The position numbers and the translations under genes were made by a program. Below, in pieces: positions 1 to 8,616 of a stretch of DNA of 64,000 nucleotides. The notes under the pieces are model-generated. The model saw only the letters and a program-made list of their open reading frames with translations. It had not been told where the DNA came from and did not search any database. This DNA is from Exiguobacterium algae (lineage in GTDB: Bacteria > Bacillota > Bacilli > Exiguobacteriales > Exiguobacteriaceae): assembly GCF_018617875.1 (NCBI RefSeq), contig NZ_JACSKZ010000004.1:141731-205730 (forward strand), read 5' to 3'. How positions within the stretch are numbered: position 1 is the first letter of the stretch; every line of letters begins with the position of its first letter.

Positions 1-495
1 TGGCAATAACGGACCAAAGCCACGCTGATATTCTGCCTCTGTCGACATCGAGACAGCCGCCATCGTGCGACCATGGAAATTTCCTGAACAGACGATAATT
101 TCAGCTTGACCCGGTATTTGCTTCACTTCGTACGACCAACGGCGCGCTGCCTTCACGGCTGTTTCAACTGCCTCAGCCCCCGTATTCATCGGCAACACCA
201 TTTCTTTCCCTGTAAGCGCTACCACTTTGTCGTAGAGGCGTCCGAGCTGATCGTTGTAAAATGCGCGTGACGTCAACGTGATTTTGTCAGCCTGATCTTT
301 TAATGCCTGAATGATTTTCGGATGACAATGTCCCTGGTTGACTGCTGAATAGGCGCTCAACATATCCATGTAGCGATTCCCCTCTGGGTCCGTCACCCAG
401 ATCCCTTTTGCTTCTGAAATAACGATTGGAAGCGGATGATAGTTGTGTGCCCCGAATTTCTCTGTCAATTCAATCACATCTTGCGTTTTTGACAT
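1..495 (-). CDS. rocD: Ornithine aminotransferase, N-terminal part (gene runs off the window)
   Basis: Reading the complement from the ATG at 493-495 gives an open frame to the window edge (165 codons). It starts [19 protein letters not shown] and continues with features of class III aminotransferases such as [20 protein letters not shown] and the PLP-phosphate region [12 protein letters not shown]. These match ornithine-oxo-acid transaminase, which turns ornithine plus 2-oxoglutarate into glutamate semialdehyde and glutamate in arginine catabolism. An AAGGGGGA ribosome site lies just upstream of the ATG. The active-site lysine lies beyond the window. The amino acid antiporter at 2721-4124 may supply substrate, which is inference from proximity. 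Confidence 0.9.
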   Translation of the reverse strand, partial: MSKTQDVIELTEKFGAHNYHPLPIVISEAKGIWVTDPEGNRYMDMLSAYSAVNQGHCHPKIIQALKDQADKITLTSRAFYNDQLGRLYDKVVALTGKEMVLPMNTGAEAVETAVKAARRWSYEVKQIPGQAEIIVCSGNFHGRTMAAVSMSTEAEYQRGFGPLLP

Positions 496-532
496 CTTGA
501 TTCCCCCTTATTCCAAACTATCTTACCATCTC

Positions 533-562
533 AGTATATGATGACCGCCTTTCTTTTGACAA
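533..562 (-). promoter_or_regulatory. Predicted sigma-A promoter of rocD
   Basis: On the minus strand a TTGTCA -35 box (557-562) and TATACT -10 box (533-538) are separated by 18 bp, about 40 bp upstream of the rocD start. It overlaps a plus-strand TTGACA. I see no convincing RocR or AhrC site beside it. Read by eye. Confidence 0.5.
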
Positions 563-583
563 CGCCGAACTTAATCGTATCGT
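556..583 (+). promoter_or_regulatory. Candidate promoter of the PAS-GGDEF-EAL gene
   Basis: TTGACA at 556-561 is followed after 16 bp by TATCGT at 578-583, about 65 bp before the GTG start at 651. The -35 box shares bases with the rocD -35 box on the other strand. The -10 match is only four of six, so the assignment is tentative. Confidence 0.35.
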
Positions 584-650
584 GAGGTCAGAAAATCAGG
601 TACACTGACAGTAGTATATGCATGAAACATGACAGATTGGGGGAAACGAA

Positions 651-2702
651 GTGGCTCCATTACGTGATTTTCCAGTAAACGAATTCATTGATGCGATTGC
701 GGTCCCGTGTTGTTATGTGGCAACCGACGGAAGCGTCTCATTGTGGAATCAAGCGGCAGAGCGGTTACTCGGTTGGACACAGAGAGACGTGCTTCAACAC
801 CCGCTTCCGATTGTTCATCAACTCGCCCAAACTCTGGAGGGATGGTCAACCCAACTTTTACACCGTCCGTATTCCACGACTGTAATGACACCTTTTCTAC
901 ATAAAGATGGAACGACCGTTTATGCGACTGCTTACATACAAGCCTGCTCGATCGAGAAGCAGAACGGGTACTTGTTGGCGTTCCTTCCTAAAGGGTTTGG
1001 TCCATTGATGAGCAATGAGCAATTTAATTTCTTGCACCACTTCCAAGAAATGATTAAACAGTCCACACATTACTTGGCGACAAACGACAAAGGTGAAATT
1101 ATTGACGTCAACGCCATTTTCTGTCGGCTGTTTGACGTGACCGATCAGCAATTGCTCGGGCGCAACTGGTTTGAATTGCTGGACCCATCACAAGAGAATC
1201 GCATGATCGAGAACGAGGTTTCCGTTGCTTTAGCGACCGATAAAATCTGGAACGGCGAAGTTCCCGTCGCTTGTTCAAAACACACAGACAAGCCTTGCTG
1301 GCTCAACCTGACAGTCGTCCCGATTTTGAGTGACTCAGGTGAAGTCATTCAATATACCGCCTTCGGTTTTGATGTGACGGAAAAGAAACGACTCGAGCAA
1401 GAAGTAAACGACCTGGCCTACCGAAATGACTTGACCGGTTTGTTGAATAAAAAAGGATTTCTCCATCAATACGAGGACTTCTTTAACCAATTTGATCAAC
1501 AGGACCGATACTTGCATGTTGCGTTACTGGATATCGACCGTTTCAAAATCATCAATGAATCCTTCGGTTCCCGCATCGGAAATGAGCTACTCGTACAAAT
1601 CAAAGACCGTGCGGTAAAACTTCTTCCCGAGTCGACTGTATTCTTCCACCCTTCCGGTGGGTTATTCGGTCTGTTGTTCACTGAAGAGTCGAAAGAAGAG
1701 GTCTTCCAGTTACTGCGGCAATTACAGCATGAGCTACAGCGACCATTCCGCGTGTACCACCATTCGATTATGGTTTCTCTATCAATCGGATGTGTGTACT
1801 ACCCGTCTGCGACGACCTCATTGGACGACTTATATACGCGAGCCGAAAGTGCGCTGTTTAAAGGAAAACAAATCGGGGTCGGGACCATTCAATTTGTGAC
1901 GAAAGACATGGACGCCGCCTTTTCAAGACAAATTCATATTGAAAAAGCCTTGTATAAAGCGCTTGAAGAGAAGCACTTCTACCTCGAGTATCAACCAAAA
2001 TATAACGTGAAAACGGATCAACTCATCGGGTTTGAAGCGTTGCTTCGCTGGCATCATGCTGAGCTTGGACAAATCCCGCCTGCAGAGTTTATCCCGCTTG
2101 CGGAAGAGATGGCATTGATCGTCCCAATCAATAACTGGGTCATTTTAGAGGCGGCAAAACAATTGAAACAGTGGCAATCCCAGTTCAACCAACCGCTGTC
2201 GATGGCCATCAACATCTCACCGAACCAATTTCGGAGTGAGAGTTTCTTGAATACACTCCGAAACATTAAACAGCAACTCATGCTCGACCCATCCGATCTT
2301 ATTTTAGAAATCACGGAGAATCTCGTGATGCAGCAGACGGATGAGATCATCGAACGAATGAATCAAATCAAGCGTCTGAATTACCGTCTATCCATCGACG
2401 ACTTTGGAACAGGTTACTCTTCACTCCAATACTTGAAGTCTTTCCCGGTTGACGAACTCAAGGTCGACAAAGTATTTCTCGACGATTGGATGACCTCAAA
2501 ATCACACTTGTTAGATGTCATCATCCACCTCGGGAAAGGGTTGAACCTTCATGTCGTCGCGGAAGGTGTGGAAGATGAAGCCATGCTCGAGCATTTAAAA
2601 ACGACCGACTGTGATGCTTTCCAAGGCTTTCTTTTCGCCAAGCCCTCTTCGCCTGCACAAATCGAACAGTTGCTTCACAGTAAAAAAACACCGGATGCAT
2701 AA
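651..2702 (+). CDS. PAS-PAS-GGDEF-EAL cyclic-di-GMP signalling protein
   Basis: A 683-residue cytoplasmic protein with no signal peptide or membrane segment. Two PAS domains (about 8-110 and 125-248) precede a GGDEF domain (about 255-415) and an EAL domain (about 430-675). The cyclase signature is degenerate: at residues 336-340 it reads GGLFG in place of GGDEF, so diguanylate cyclase activity is unlikely. The EAL domain keeps EALLRW (E462) and DDFGTGYSSL (D583, D584), expected of an active c-di-GMP phosphodiesterase. My inference is a PAS-regulated phosphodiesterase with a possibly GTP-sensing inactive GGDEF domain. The start is GTG after a GGGGGA-type ribosome site. The gene is convergent with the permease downstream. 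Confidence 0.9.
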   Translation: MAPLRDFPVNEFIDAIAVPCCYVATDGSVSLWNQAAERLLGWTQRDVLQHPLPIVHQLAQTLEGWSTQLLHRPYSTTVMTPFLHKDGTTVYATAYIQACSIEKQNGYLLAFLPKGFGPLMSNEQFNFLHHFQEMIKQSTHYLATNDKGEIIDVNAIFCRLFDVTDQQLLGRNWFELLDPSQENRMIENEVSVALATDKIWNGEVPVACSKHTDKPCWLNLTVVPILSDSGEVIQYTAFGFDVTEKKRLEQEVNDLAYRNDLTGLLNKKGFLHQYEDFFNQFDQQDRYLHVALLDIDRFKIINESFGSRIGNELLVQIKDRAVKLLPESTVFFHPSGGLFGLLFTEESKEEVFQLLRQLQHELQRPFRVYHHSIMVSLSIGCVYYPSATTSLDDLYTRAESALFKGKQIGVGTIQFVTKDMDAAFSRQIHIEKALYKALEEKHFYLEYQPKYNVKTDQLIGFEALLRWHHAELGQIPPAEFIPLAEEMALIVPINNWVILEAAKQLKQWQSQFNQPLSMAINISPNQFRSESFLNTLRNIKQQLMLDPSDLILEITENLVMQQTDEIIERMNQIKRLNYRLSIDDFGTGYSSLQYLKSFPVDELKVDKVFLDDWMTSKSHLLDVIIHLGKGLNLHVVAEGVEDEAMLEHLKTTDCDAFQGFLFAKPSSPAQIEQLLHSKKTPDA

Positions 2703-2717
2703 GCATTCGGTGTTTTT
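2682..2717. terminator. Bidirectional rho-independent terminator
   Basis: ACACCGGATGC (2688-2698) pairs with GCATTCGGTGT (2703-2713) and is flanked by an A-run and a T-run. It overlaps the 3' end of the EAL gene and serves the convergent permease gene from the other side. Confidence 0.85.
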
Positions 2718-2720
2718 GCT

Positions 2721-4124
2721 TTATAAGGAGATACTCGCTGTCCAGAGGCCGTATATGCCATATGTCGCCGCTAAAAGAATGAGGAGGGCCACAATCGATT
2801 GAACCCGGTTCAAATACGGACGTCCTTGCTCCCGTTCGGCCAACATGAACACGAACACACCTGGTGCATATAAAATCATCGCAATGAGGACGTATTCCAA
2901 ACCGGACGCATACAACAACCAAGTCGCATAGACAGATGCCACACCTGAAATGACCATCATTCGTTTGGATGCCGCATGCTTCGCTTCTTTCCATCCAAAT
3001 AATGCGGAGAAGAGGTACGGGACAAGCGCAGCAATCCCCGCAATGCTTGAGAGAACCAAGTATGTTTGTTCCGAATATAAGGCGATCGCCGTTACAACCT
3101 GAGTAAACGCTTGCGTAATGAAGAGCGCATTGACAGGTGTATCATTCTGATTGATTCGTTTGAACACTTTCGGGAAGACCCCATCGCGACTTGCCACGTA
3201 CGAGATTTCAGTAGCCAAAATGGTCCACCCTAACAAGGCGCCCGCTAGCGAGACGAGAAGCCCCAAATTGATGAGCGTTGCTCCGACCGGACCCACTACC
3301 GCTTCGAGGACGTAGGCCATCGATGGTTCTTGCAAACTGGCAAGCTGATCTTGTGTCATGACACCGAATGAAAAAATTGAAATCATCATATAAATGAGTA
3401 ACGTACCAATCAAACCGATCACCGTTGCGCGCCCCACATCTTGTTTATGCCGGGCACGTGAAGAGAGTACAACAGCCCCTTCAATTCCAACAAACGCCCA
3501 AAGTGTGACGAGCATCGTCGATTTCACTTGAGGAAACGCCTCTGACCATGAAAAGCCGGTCTGTCCCCATACATCCACTTGGAACGTTTCTACTCGAAAA
3601 GCAAATAGAACCAGCACGATAAATAAGAAAATCGGAACCAGTTTGGCAATCGTCGTCACGATGTTCAGGATTGCCGCCTCACGCATCCCCCGTGAAATAA
3701 GCCAATACAATCCCCAAATTAACAATATACTGGCGAATAAGCGAAACAGGCGATGCTCCGCCGAAAAGACCGGGAAAAAGTATCCGAGTGTACTAAAGAT
3801 TAACGTGATGTTTGCAACCGTCCCGATCCAGGCAGACATCCAGTAACCCCAACCACTATTAAACCCGACAAATTTGCCGAATCCTTCCCGAGCATAGGCA
3901 TAAATCCCGCCTTCCAGTTCAGATCGGGTATTCGCTAAAAATTGAAACACTAAGGCCAGCATAATCATCCCAACGCCTGTGATGCCCCATCCAATTAAAA
4001 CCGGTCCTACTCCTGCCCCTTGTGCCATCGCACCCGGTAAATTGAAGGCACCGCCTCCAATCATCGTCCCGACAACCATTGCTGCCAGACCAAAAAAGCC
4101 GATTCCGGCTGAATTTTGTTTCAT
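2721..4124 (-). CDS. APC-superfamily amino acid permease, probable basic amino acid/polyamine antiporter (ArcD/AaxC-like)
   Basis: A 467-residue membrane protein with about twelve hydrophobic segments. The start of the first helix reads FFGLAAMVVGTMIGGGAFNLP, the glycine-rich substrate site of APC transporters, and SELEGGIYAYAREGFGKFVGF follows TM2. These features resemble the basic amino acid/polyamine antiporter branch, which includes arginine-ornithine and arginine-agmatine exchangers. The nearby rocD supports ornithine or arginine as substrate, but substrate cannot be read from the sequence. A GGAGGAG ribosome site sits 7 nt before the ATG. Divergent from the oppA-like gene, convergent with the EAL gene. 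Confidence 0.85.
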   Translation of the reverse strand: MKQNSAGIGFFGLAAMVVGTMIGGGAFNLPGAMAQGAGVGPVLIGWGITGVGMIMLALVFQFLANTRSELEGGIYAYAREGFGKFVGFNSGWGYWMSAWIGTVANITLIFSTLGYFFPVFSAEHRLFRLFASILLIWGLYWLISRGMREAAILNIVTTIAKLVPIFLFIVLVLFAFRVETFQVDVWGQTGFSWSEAFPQVKSTMLVTLWAFVGIEGAVVLSSRARHKQDVGRATVIGLIGTLLIYMMISIFSFGVMTQDQLASLQEPSMAYVLEAVVGPVGATLINLGLLVSLAGALLGWTILATEISYVASRDGVFPKVFKRINQNDTPVNALFITQAFTQVVTAIALYSEQTYLVLSSIAGIAALVPYLFSALFGWKEAKHAASKRMMVISGVASVYATWLLYASGLEYVLIAMILYAPGVFVFMLAEREQGRPYLNRVQSIVALLILLAATYGIYGLWTASISL

Positions 4125-4274
4125 TATTACTCCTCCAACATCCTGACAGTAAACGAATAACTATACAAGGATACCGTATATTCATTCGTCGATTTTCTCA
4201 TTCTACTGAATAAAAGGTTTAATGAACAGTGATTTCCAATATGTTTATATTTTCGAATAATTATAAAAATTTCA

Positions 4275-4303
4275 TTGCGTATTCACCGAGTTTGTAGTTT
4301 AAT
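4275..4303 (+). promoter_or_regulatory. Candidate promoter of the oppA-like gene
   Basis: TTGCGT (4275-4280), 17 bp, TTTAAT (4298-4303), about 40 bp before the start codon. The region 4125-4343 is very AT-rich. The -35 box is weak, and I could not confirm a CodY or ArgR site. Confidence 0.3.
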
Positions 4304-4343
4304 TGCAATATATTCGAAAGAATCAGAATTTTCGGGAGGTTTT

Positions 4344-5972
4344 ATGATGCGTAACAAAAAATGGCTAGCTTTATCGGGGGTCGCACTTCTTGCGACGGCA
4401 GCTTGTAGTACAGGAGACGATTCGTCGAGTACAGACGGTTCTTCTTCGAGTGACTCATCAAAAGAAATCACGATGGTATCGGCAACAGACTTGCCACAGC
4501 TTGATCCGACACTTACAACGGACTCGACGTCAATCATCGTGACAAACAACGTATTCGAAGGGTTGTACCGTCTCGACGAAAACAACCAACCGACACCAGG
4601 AATTGCGGAAGATGTCGAAATTTCTGAAGATGGACTTACATATACGTTCAAACTTCGTGATGCAAACTGGTCTGACGGCTCGCCAATCACAGCCGAAGAC
4701 TTCGTCTATTCTTGGAAACGTGCTCTCACACCAGAGACAGGCGCAGAATATGCGTATATCCTTCAAGACTTGAAAAACGCGAACAAAATTCTCGCTGGTG
4801 AGATGTCTGTTGACGATCTTGGCGCAAAAGCAATCGATGAGAAAACGCTCGAGGTCCAACTTGAAGCACCGGCTCCTTACTTCTTAGGACTCACTGGTTT
4901 CCCAACGTATATGCCACAAAAACAAGAGTTCGTCGAAGAACAGGGAGAAGAATTTGCGTCTTCTGTTGATAAGACTCTCTTCAACGGTCCATACGTCTTG
5001 AGTGAATGGCAAGACAACGCTGGCTGGGTATATAAGAAAAACCCGGAATACTGGGATGCGGACAACGTCAAGATGGATACAATCAACGTCAAAGTCGTCA
5101 AAGATGTAGCGACTGGCGTCAACTTGTTCGAATCAGGTGAAGCCGATTACACACTTCTTTCGTCTGAGTTCGTTCCACAATTCCAAGATAGCGATGAGTT
5201 TAAGACTCGTGCCGATGCACGTATTAACTTCCTTCGTTTCAACCAAAAGAACGAAGCACTTAAAAACGTCAATATTCGTGAGGCACTTGCCAAAGGCTTT
5301 GATAAACAAGGGGTAACCGACGTCATCTTGACTGACGGTTCACAACCGGCAAACTTCATCGTCGCAAAAGATTTCACGTATACAGAAGACGGTGCTGACT
5401 TCCGCGAGAAGTATCCGGATCTCATCAGCTACAACGTGGATGAAGCAAAAGCTGCTTGGGACAAAGGATTGAAAGAACTTGGTGTTGAGACAATCGAACT
5501 CGAGTTCCTCTCACGTGACGAAGAAGCCTTCAAAAAAGTTAACGAGTTCATCAAAGGTGAGCTTGAGAAGAACTTACCTGGGCTCACGCTCAACATCAAA
5601 CAACAGCCATTCAAAAACTTCCTCGACCTCGAAGGAAAAGGCGAATACGATGTATCTGCTGCCGGCTGGGGACCTGACTACCAGGATCCAATGACTTACC
5701 TCGACATGTGGATCACAGACGGACCGTTCAACCGTATGCAGTATTCGAACGACGAGTATGACCAATTAGTTCAATCAGCGAAAAAAGAAGCGGATCAGAT
5801 GAAGCGTTGGGAAACGATGCAGGAAGCAGAACGAATCCTCCTTGAGGAAGACTATGCGATTGCTCCAATCTACCAAAAAGGTGAAGCTTACCTTGAGCGT
5901 TCATCAATCGAAAACATGTACCGTCACCCGTTCGGTGCCGATGCGAGCTTCAAATGGCTTGATGTAAAATAA
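4344..5972 (+). CDS. Oligopeptide ABC transporter substrate-binding lipoprotein (OppA/DppE family)
   Basis: A 542-residue lipoprotein. I place the start at 4344 (or the adjacent ATG at 4347) because GGGAGG lies 4-7 nt upstream and the signal peptide then has the normal form: MMRNKKW, a hydrophobic core and the lipobox ATAAC with Cys21. A serine/aspartate-rich linker follows. The body is a type 2 periplasmic-binding fold of SBP_bac_5 type, with LDPTLTTDSTSIIVTNNVFE and GLTYTFKLRDANWSDGSP near the N-terminus. It binds extracellular peptides for an Opp permease. No permease or ATPase genes adjoin, so it must work with components encoded elsewhere. A strong terminator follows. Confidence 0.93.
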   Translation: MMRNKKWLALSGVALLATAACSTGDDSSSTDGSSSSDSSKEITMVSATDLPQLDPTLTTDSTSIIVTNNVFEGLYRLDENNQPTPGIAEDVEISEDGLTYTFKLRDANWSDGSPITAEDFVYSWKRALTPETGAEYAYILQDLKNANKILAGEMSVDDLGAKAIDEKTLEVQLEAPAPYFLGLTGFPTYMPQKQEFVEEQGEEFASSVDKTLFNGPYVLSEWQDNAGWVYKKNPEYWDADNVKMDTINVKVVKDVATGVNLFESGEADYTLLSSEFVPQFQDSDEFKTRADARINFLRFNQKNEALKNVNIREALAKGFDKQGVTDVILTDGSQPANFIVAKDFTYTEDGADFREKYPDLISYNVDEAKAAWDKGLKELGVETIELEFLSRDEEAFKKVNEFIKGELEKNLPGLTLNIKQQPFKNFLDLEGKGEYDVSAAGWGPDYQDPMTYLDMWITDGPFNRMQYSNDEYDQLVQSAKKEADQMKRWETMQEAERILLEEDYAIAPIYQKGEAYLERSSIENMYRHPFGADASFKWLDVK

Positions 5973-5978
5973 TGACCA

Positions 5979-6013
5979 GAGACCCTGCACATTTACTTGT
6001 GCAGGGTCTCTTT
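5979..6013 (+). terminator. Terminator of the oppA-like gene
   Basis: GAGACCCTGCAC (5979-5990) and GTGCAGGGTCTC (5999-6010) form a perfect 12-bp stem followed by TTT, directly after the stop codon. Confidence 0.9.
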
Positions 6014-6232
6014 CTGTACCGGATCCGGCAGTCTCAAAGTGTGATTTCCCATCATGTCCGTTAACATTTGTCTGTCTGATTGCCTCAGATTCGATGACCA
6101 AAACGTTCTATTATTCTTTGTCCCCCGTTCATATTCGAATTGAGGCACTTTGAATTTCTTCACGTACGATTCCCTTTGCTCCCGTTTCACAGTCAGATCG
6201 AGTTTGCATCGAACACATCGGACCACAAAAAA
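6013..6232. other. Intergenic stretch without a supported gene
   Basis: About 220 bp lie between two terminators of convergent genes. An 83-codon minus-strand frame (5993-6244) crosses both terminator hairpins and has no ribosome site, so I do not call it. Nothing else is recognisable. Confidence 0.5.
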
Positions 6233-6265
6233 AGTGACGTTCATCCGTGATGAACGTCACTTTTT
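6226..6265. terminator. Terminator after the NhaC-family transporter gene
   Basis: AGTGACGTTCATC (6233-6245) pairs with GATGAACGTCACT (6249-6261). It has an A-run on one side and a T-run on the other, so it can act on both strands. Its main client is the minus-strand transporter ending at 6274. Confidence 0.9.
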
Positions 6266-6273
6266 CTTTTTGA

Positions 6274-7866
6274 TTATGCTTCACGCTCTGAACGAATGTC
6301 AGCCGGAACCTTCCCGCGTTTCGAAATAACTTGGGCAATTCCAACCAATACGACGAATGAGATGAGAGCCGCAAAGAAACCGATCCAAATCGATGTCGTG
6401 ATTCCGAGTACCAAGTAGCCGATTGCCGAAACAATCGCTGCAAGAAGCGCGTATGGCAACTGCGTCAGAACGTGATCGATATGGTGTGACCCCGCCCCTG
6501 TCGAGCTAAGGATTGTCGTATCAGAGATTGGAGAACAGTGGTCTCCGAATACAGCACCCGCAAGTACTGCCGCTAGTGAGGCAAGGAGCAACTCCGGCTC
6601 TACCGCCATCACCAAGTCTGCACCGATCGGAAGCATCAATCCGAATGTTCCCCAGCTTGTACCTGTTGAGAACGCCATGACGCCTGCAATCAAGAAGAGC
6701 AATAATGGTAAATAAGATGCTGCAATCGTGTCTGTCACGAAGCTTGCCAAGTATTCACCCGTTTGCATATCACTGATGACTGCGATAATCGTCCAAGCGA
6801 ATAAAAGAATCAATACTGCCGGCCACATCGCGCGAATCCCTTCCCACGTTGCTTTTCCGTAGTCTTTTGCCGGGATTTTACGTCCTGCAAGGAGCAAGAG
6901 GGCAACAATCAAACTGATGACAACACCGGCCACGAGTGAACGTGTCACGTCAGTCGATTCAAATGCACCGATTAGCGAGAAACTTTCTCCATCTGATGCG
7001 AGCGCCTGACCACCTGTATAAAGCATGGCGCCAACTGTTGCGATAATCAACGTGATGATTGGAACAATCAAATCGCGAACTTTTCCGCCTTCATGTTCAT
7101 GTAAGTCTTCACTCATACCCATCGGCTTCCCTTTAGCCGAGTCATACAACTCCCCTTGCAATGCACGAAGTTCATGTGTACGCATCGGTCCGAATGCAAG
7201 GCCCGTAAAGGCAACATACGCTGTTAACATCAATGCGAACACTGCATAGAAGTTCATTGGAATGATTTGAATGAACGCTGAGAACGATGAATAGCTGTCA
7301 ATCGAATACTTCGTTAAGATCCCTGCGATGATCGCGATGATATAGGCCCCCCAACTCGAAAGCGGGCTGATGACACAAACAGGTGCTGCCGTCGAGTCAA
7401 TCGTGTAAGCCAATTTTGCACGTGAGATATTTTTACGGTCCGTTAGCGGACGGCTGATGTTCCCGACTGCCAAACTGTTGAAGTAATCGTCAATGAAAAT
7501 CAAAATACCGAGTCCGAATGAGACAAGACGCGCCCCACGAGCTGTCTTCACGTTTGCCGCTGCCCATTCACCGAATGCACGCGCGCCGCCAGACGTCTGG
7601 ATAATTGAAGACAAGATACCAAGTAACAACAAGAATGCAATCAACAAGACATTCCATTCATTGATGGCCCCTTCCGACCAGAACAAGGCGACAATGTTCG
7701 ACCATAAGTATTGAATCGAATCAATCGGATTGAAACTGTGCAAGAGAAGAACCCCTGCGATAATCCCGACCCCAAGTGATGGGATGACCTTTCTTGTTGC
7801 GATTGCCATAATAATTGCGAGTAAAGCTGGTACTAATGAAAGTACCGAAGTTGAATAATCTACCAT
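6274..7866 (-). CDS. NhaC-superfamily transporter under lysine riboswitch control, candidate lysine transporter (LysW-type)
   Basis: A 530-residue integral membrane protein with about eleven to twelve hydrophobic segments. The family features are GILIFIDDYFNSLAVGNISR and a C-terminal AVFGDHCSPISDTTILSSTG, typical of the Na+/H+ antiporter NhaC superfamily, in which several members move organic acids or amino acids. The leader at 7912-8155 is a lysine riboswitch with its own terminator. NhaC-like genes under lysine riboswitches have been proposed as lysine transporters (LysW), and I infer the same here rather than simple Na+/H+ exchange. The ribosome site GAGGAGG precedes the ATG at a normal distance. 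Monocistronic, ending in a strong terminator. Confidence 0.85.
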   Translation of the reverse strand: MVDYSTSVLSLVPALLAIIMAIATRKVIPSLGVGIIAGVLLLHSFNPIDSIQYLWSNIVALFWSEGAINEWNVLLIAFLLLLGILSSIIQTSGGARAFGEWAAANVKTARGARLVSFGLGILIFIDDYFNSLAVGNISRPLTDRKNISRAKLAYTIDSTAAPVCVISPLSSWGAYIIAIIAGILTKYSIDSYSSFSAFIQIIPMNFYAVFALMLTAYVAFTGLAFGPMRTHELRALQGELYDSAKGKPMGMSEDLHEHEGGKVRDLIVPIITLIIATVGAMLYTGGQALASDGESFSLIGAFESTDVTRSLVAGVVISLIVALLLLAGRKIPAKDYGKATWEGIRAMWPAVLILLFAWTIIAVISDMQTGEYLASFVTDTIAASYLPLLLFLIAGVMAFSTGTSWGTFGLMLPIGADLVMAVEPELLLASLAAVLAGAVFGDHCSPISDTTILSSTGAGSHHIDHVLTQLPYALLAAIVSAIGYLVLGITTSIWIGFFAALISFVVLVGIAQVISKRGKVPADIRSEREA

Positions 7867-7911
7867 GCTGAATTCCTCCTCTTTGATTTAAGATGAGGCC
7901 CCCCAATGCTT

Positions 7912-8155
7912 AAAAAAACGCAAAGCGAGGGCATCGGCAACAAAGCCGACACCCTCGCTGGATGTTCCGTCTTTCTTAGCCGACTTGGAGCGCTCCATAC
8001 GTATAATATGTATGGCAGTCTGACGGGTGTTTCCCGTCAGCCCAGCACAAAATCAGAGACATGACTTTGCACTTCGGCGATCTTGCCTTTCCGTAGTCCT
8101 CATCGTTGTCATCCTCCGACTACTTACTCATCAGCATCGCACCTCTACCTCATCG
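7912..8155 (-). promoter_or_regulatory. Lysine riboswitch (L-box) with expression-platform terminator
   Basis: On the minus strand the aptamer (about 7984-8155) holds the conserved L-box elements AGAGGTGCGATGCTGATGAG near its 5' side and GGCAAGATCGCCGAAG in the core. Downstream, AGCGAGGGCATCGGC (7924-7938) and GCCGACACCCTCGCT (7945-7959) form an intrinsic terminator with a run of seven T on the RNA side. Lysine binding should promote termination before the transporter gene. Confidence 0.93.
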
Positions 8156-8189
8156 ATAGCACGAATATTCATTTAAAAGTTACGTCTAA

Positions 8190-8217
8190 ATTATCACACA
8201 TCGACGTCACATATCAA
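8190..8217 (-). promoter_or_regulatory. Promoter of the lysine-riboswitch transcript
   Basis: On the minus strand TTGATA (8212-8217) and GATAAT (8190-8195) are 16 bp apart, about 40 bp upstream of the aptamer. The -35 box overlaps the stop codon of the preceding small gene (8214-8216). Confidence 0.6.
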
Positions 8218-8498
8218 TAGTTTTTTTCATCACGAATAATTTGCTTTAAAACAGCAAGTGCTTCTTGATCATCTGCCTCTACCGCTTTAAAGAAGTCATT
8301 GAAGAAGTGATATAACACGAATCGGTCAGCGTGTGACTTCGTCTGTTCTTTAATCGTAGAGAAAATCAGCCGGCGCAGACGACGTTTCGTCTGTGTTTCT
8401 TCCGGCAACTCTTCACATCGGTCCTTGAAGGCACGATATACAGAATTGATCAAATCTTCATGCTCATCATATGACCGATTGTAGGCAACTTGTTCCAT
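8214..8498 (-). CDS. Hypothetical protein, 94 residues, soluble and helical
   Basis: The start at 8498 is chosen because AAAGGAGGG stands at the right distance upstream. Longer upstream readings lack a ribosome site. The product begins MEQVAYNRSYDEHEDLINS and is rich in charged residues, with an arginine cluster TKRRLRRLIF near the middle and FVLYHFFNDFFKAV near the end. No membrane segment or signal peptide is present. It looks like a compact all-helical protein. I do not recognise the family. It has its own promoter at 8545-8573 and no visible terminator before the lysine-riboswitch promoter, so read-through into that leader is possible. Confidence 0.75.
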   Translation of the reverse strand: MEQVAYNRSYDEHEDLINSVYRAFKDRCEELPEETQTKRRLRRLIFSTIKEQTKSHADRFVLYHFFNDFFKAVEADDQEALAVLKQIIRDEKNY

Positions 8499-8544
8499 CT
8501 GTAATATCCCTCCTTTCAAGATTGACCCAATGAAACTTGTCGTA

Positions 8545-8573
8545 ACTATACCAACTTCCGATTGGTCATTCAA
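8545..8573 (-). promoter_or_regulatory. Promoter of the 94-residue hypothetical gene
   Basis: On the minus strand TTGAAT (8568-8573), 17 bp, TATAGT (8545-8550), about 47 bp before the start codon. The spacing and five-of-six -10 match make this a good sigma-A candidate. Confidence 0.55.
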
Positions 8574-8616
8574 TCGTTACGCGCTGTTCTTAACAAAAAT
8601 CATACATTGGACCGAG

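Noticed and set aside
4125..4343. Possible CodY or ArgR sites in the AT-rich gap before the oppA-like gene
   Set aside because: Best matches to the CodY consensus have about four mismatches in a region so AT-rich that chance matches are expected. No ArgR box fits.
5993..6244. 83-codon minus-strand ORF between the oppA-like and NhaC genes
   Set aside because: It begins inside one terminator hairpin and ends inside another, has no ribosome site, and resembles no protein I know.
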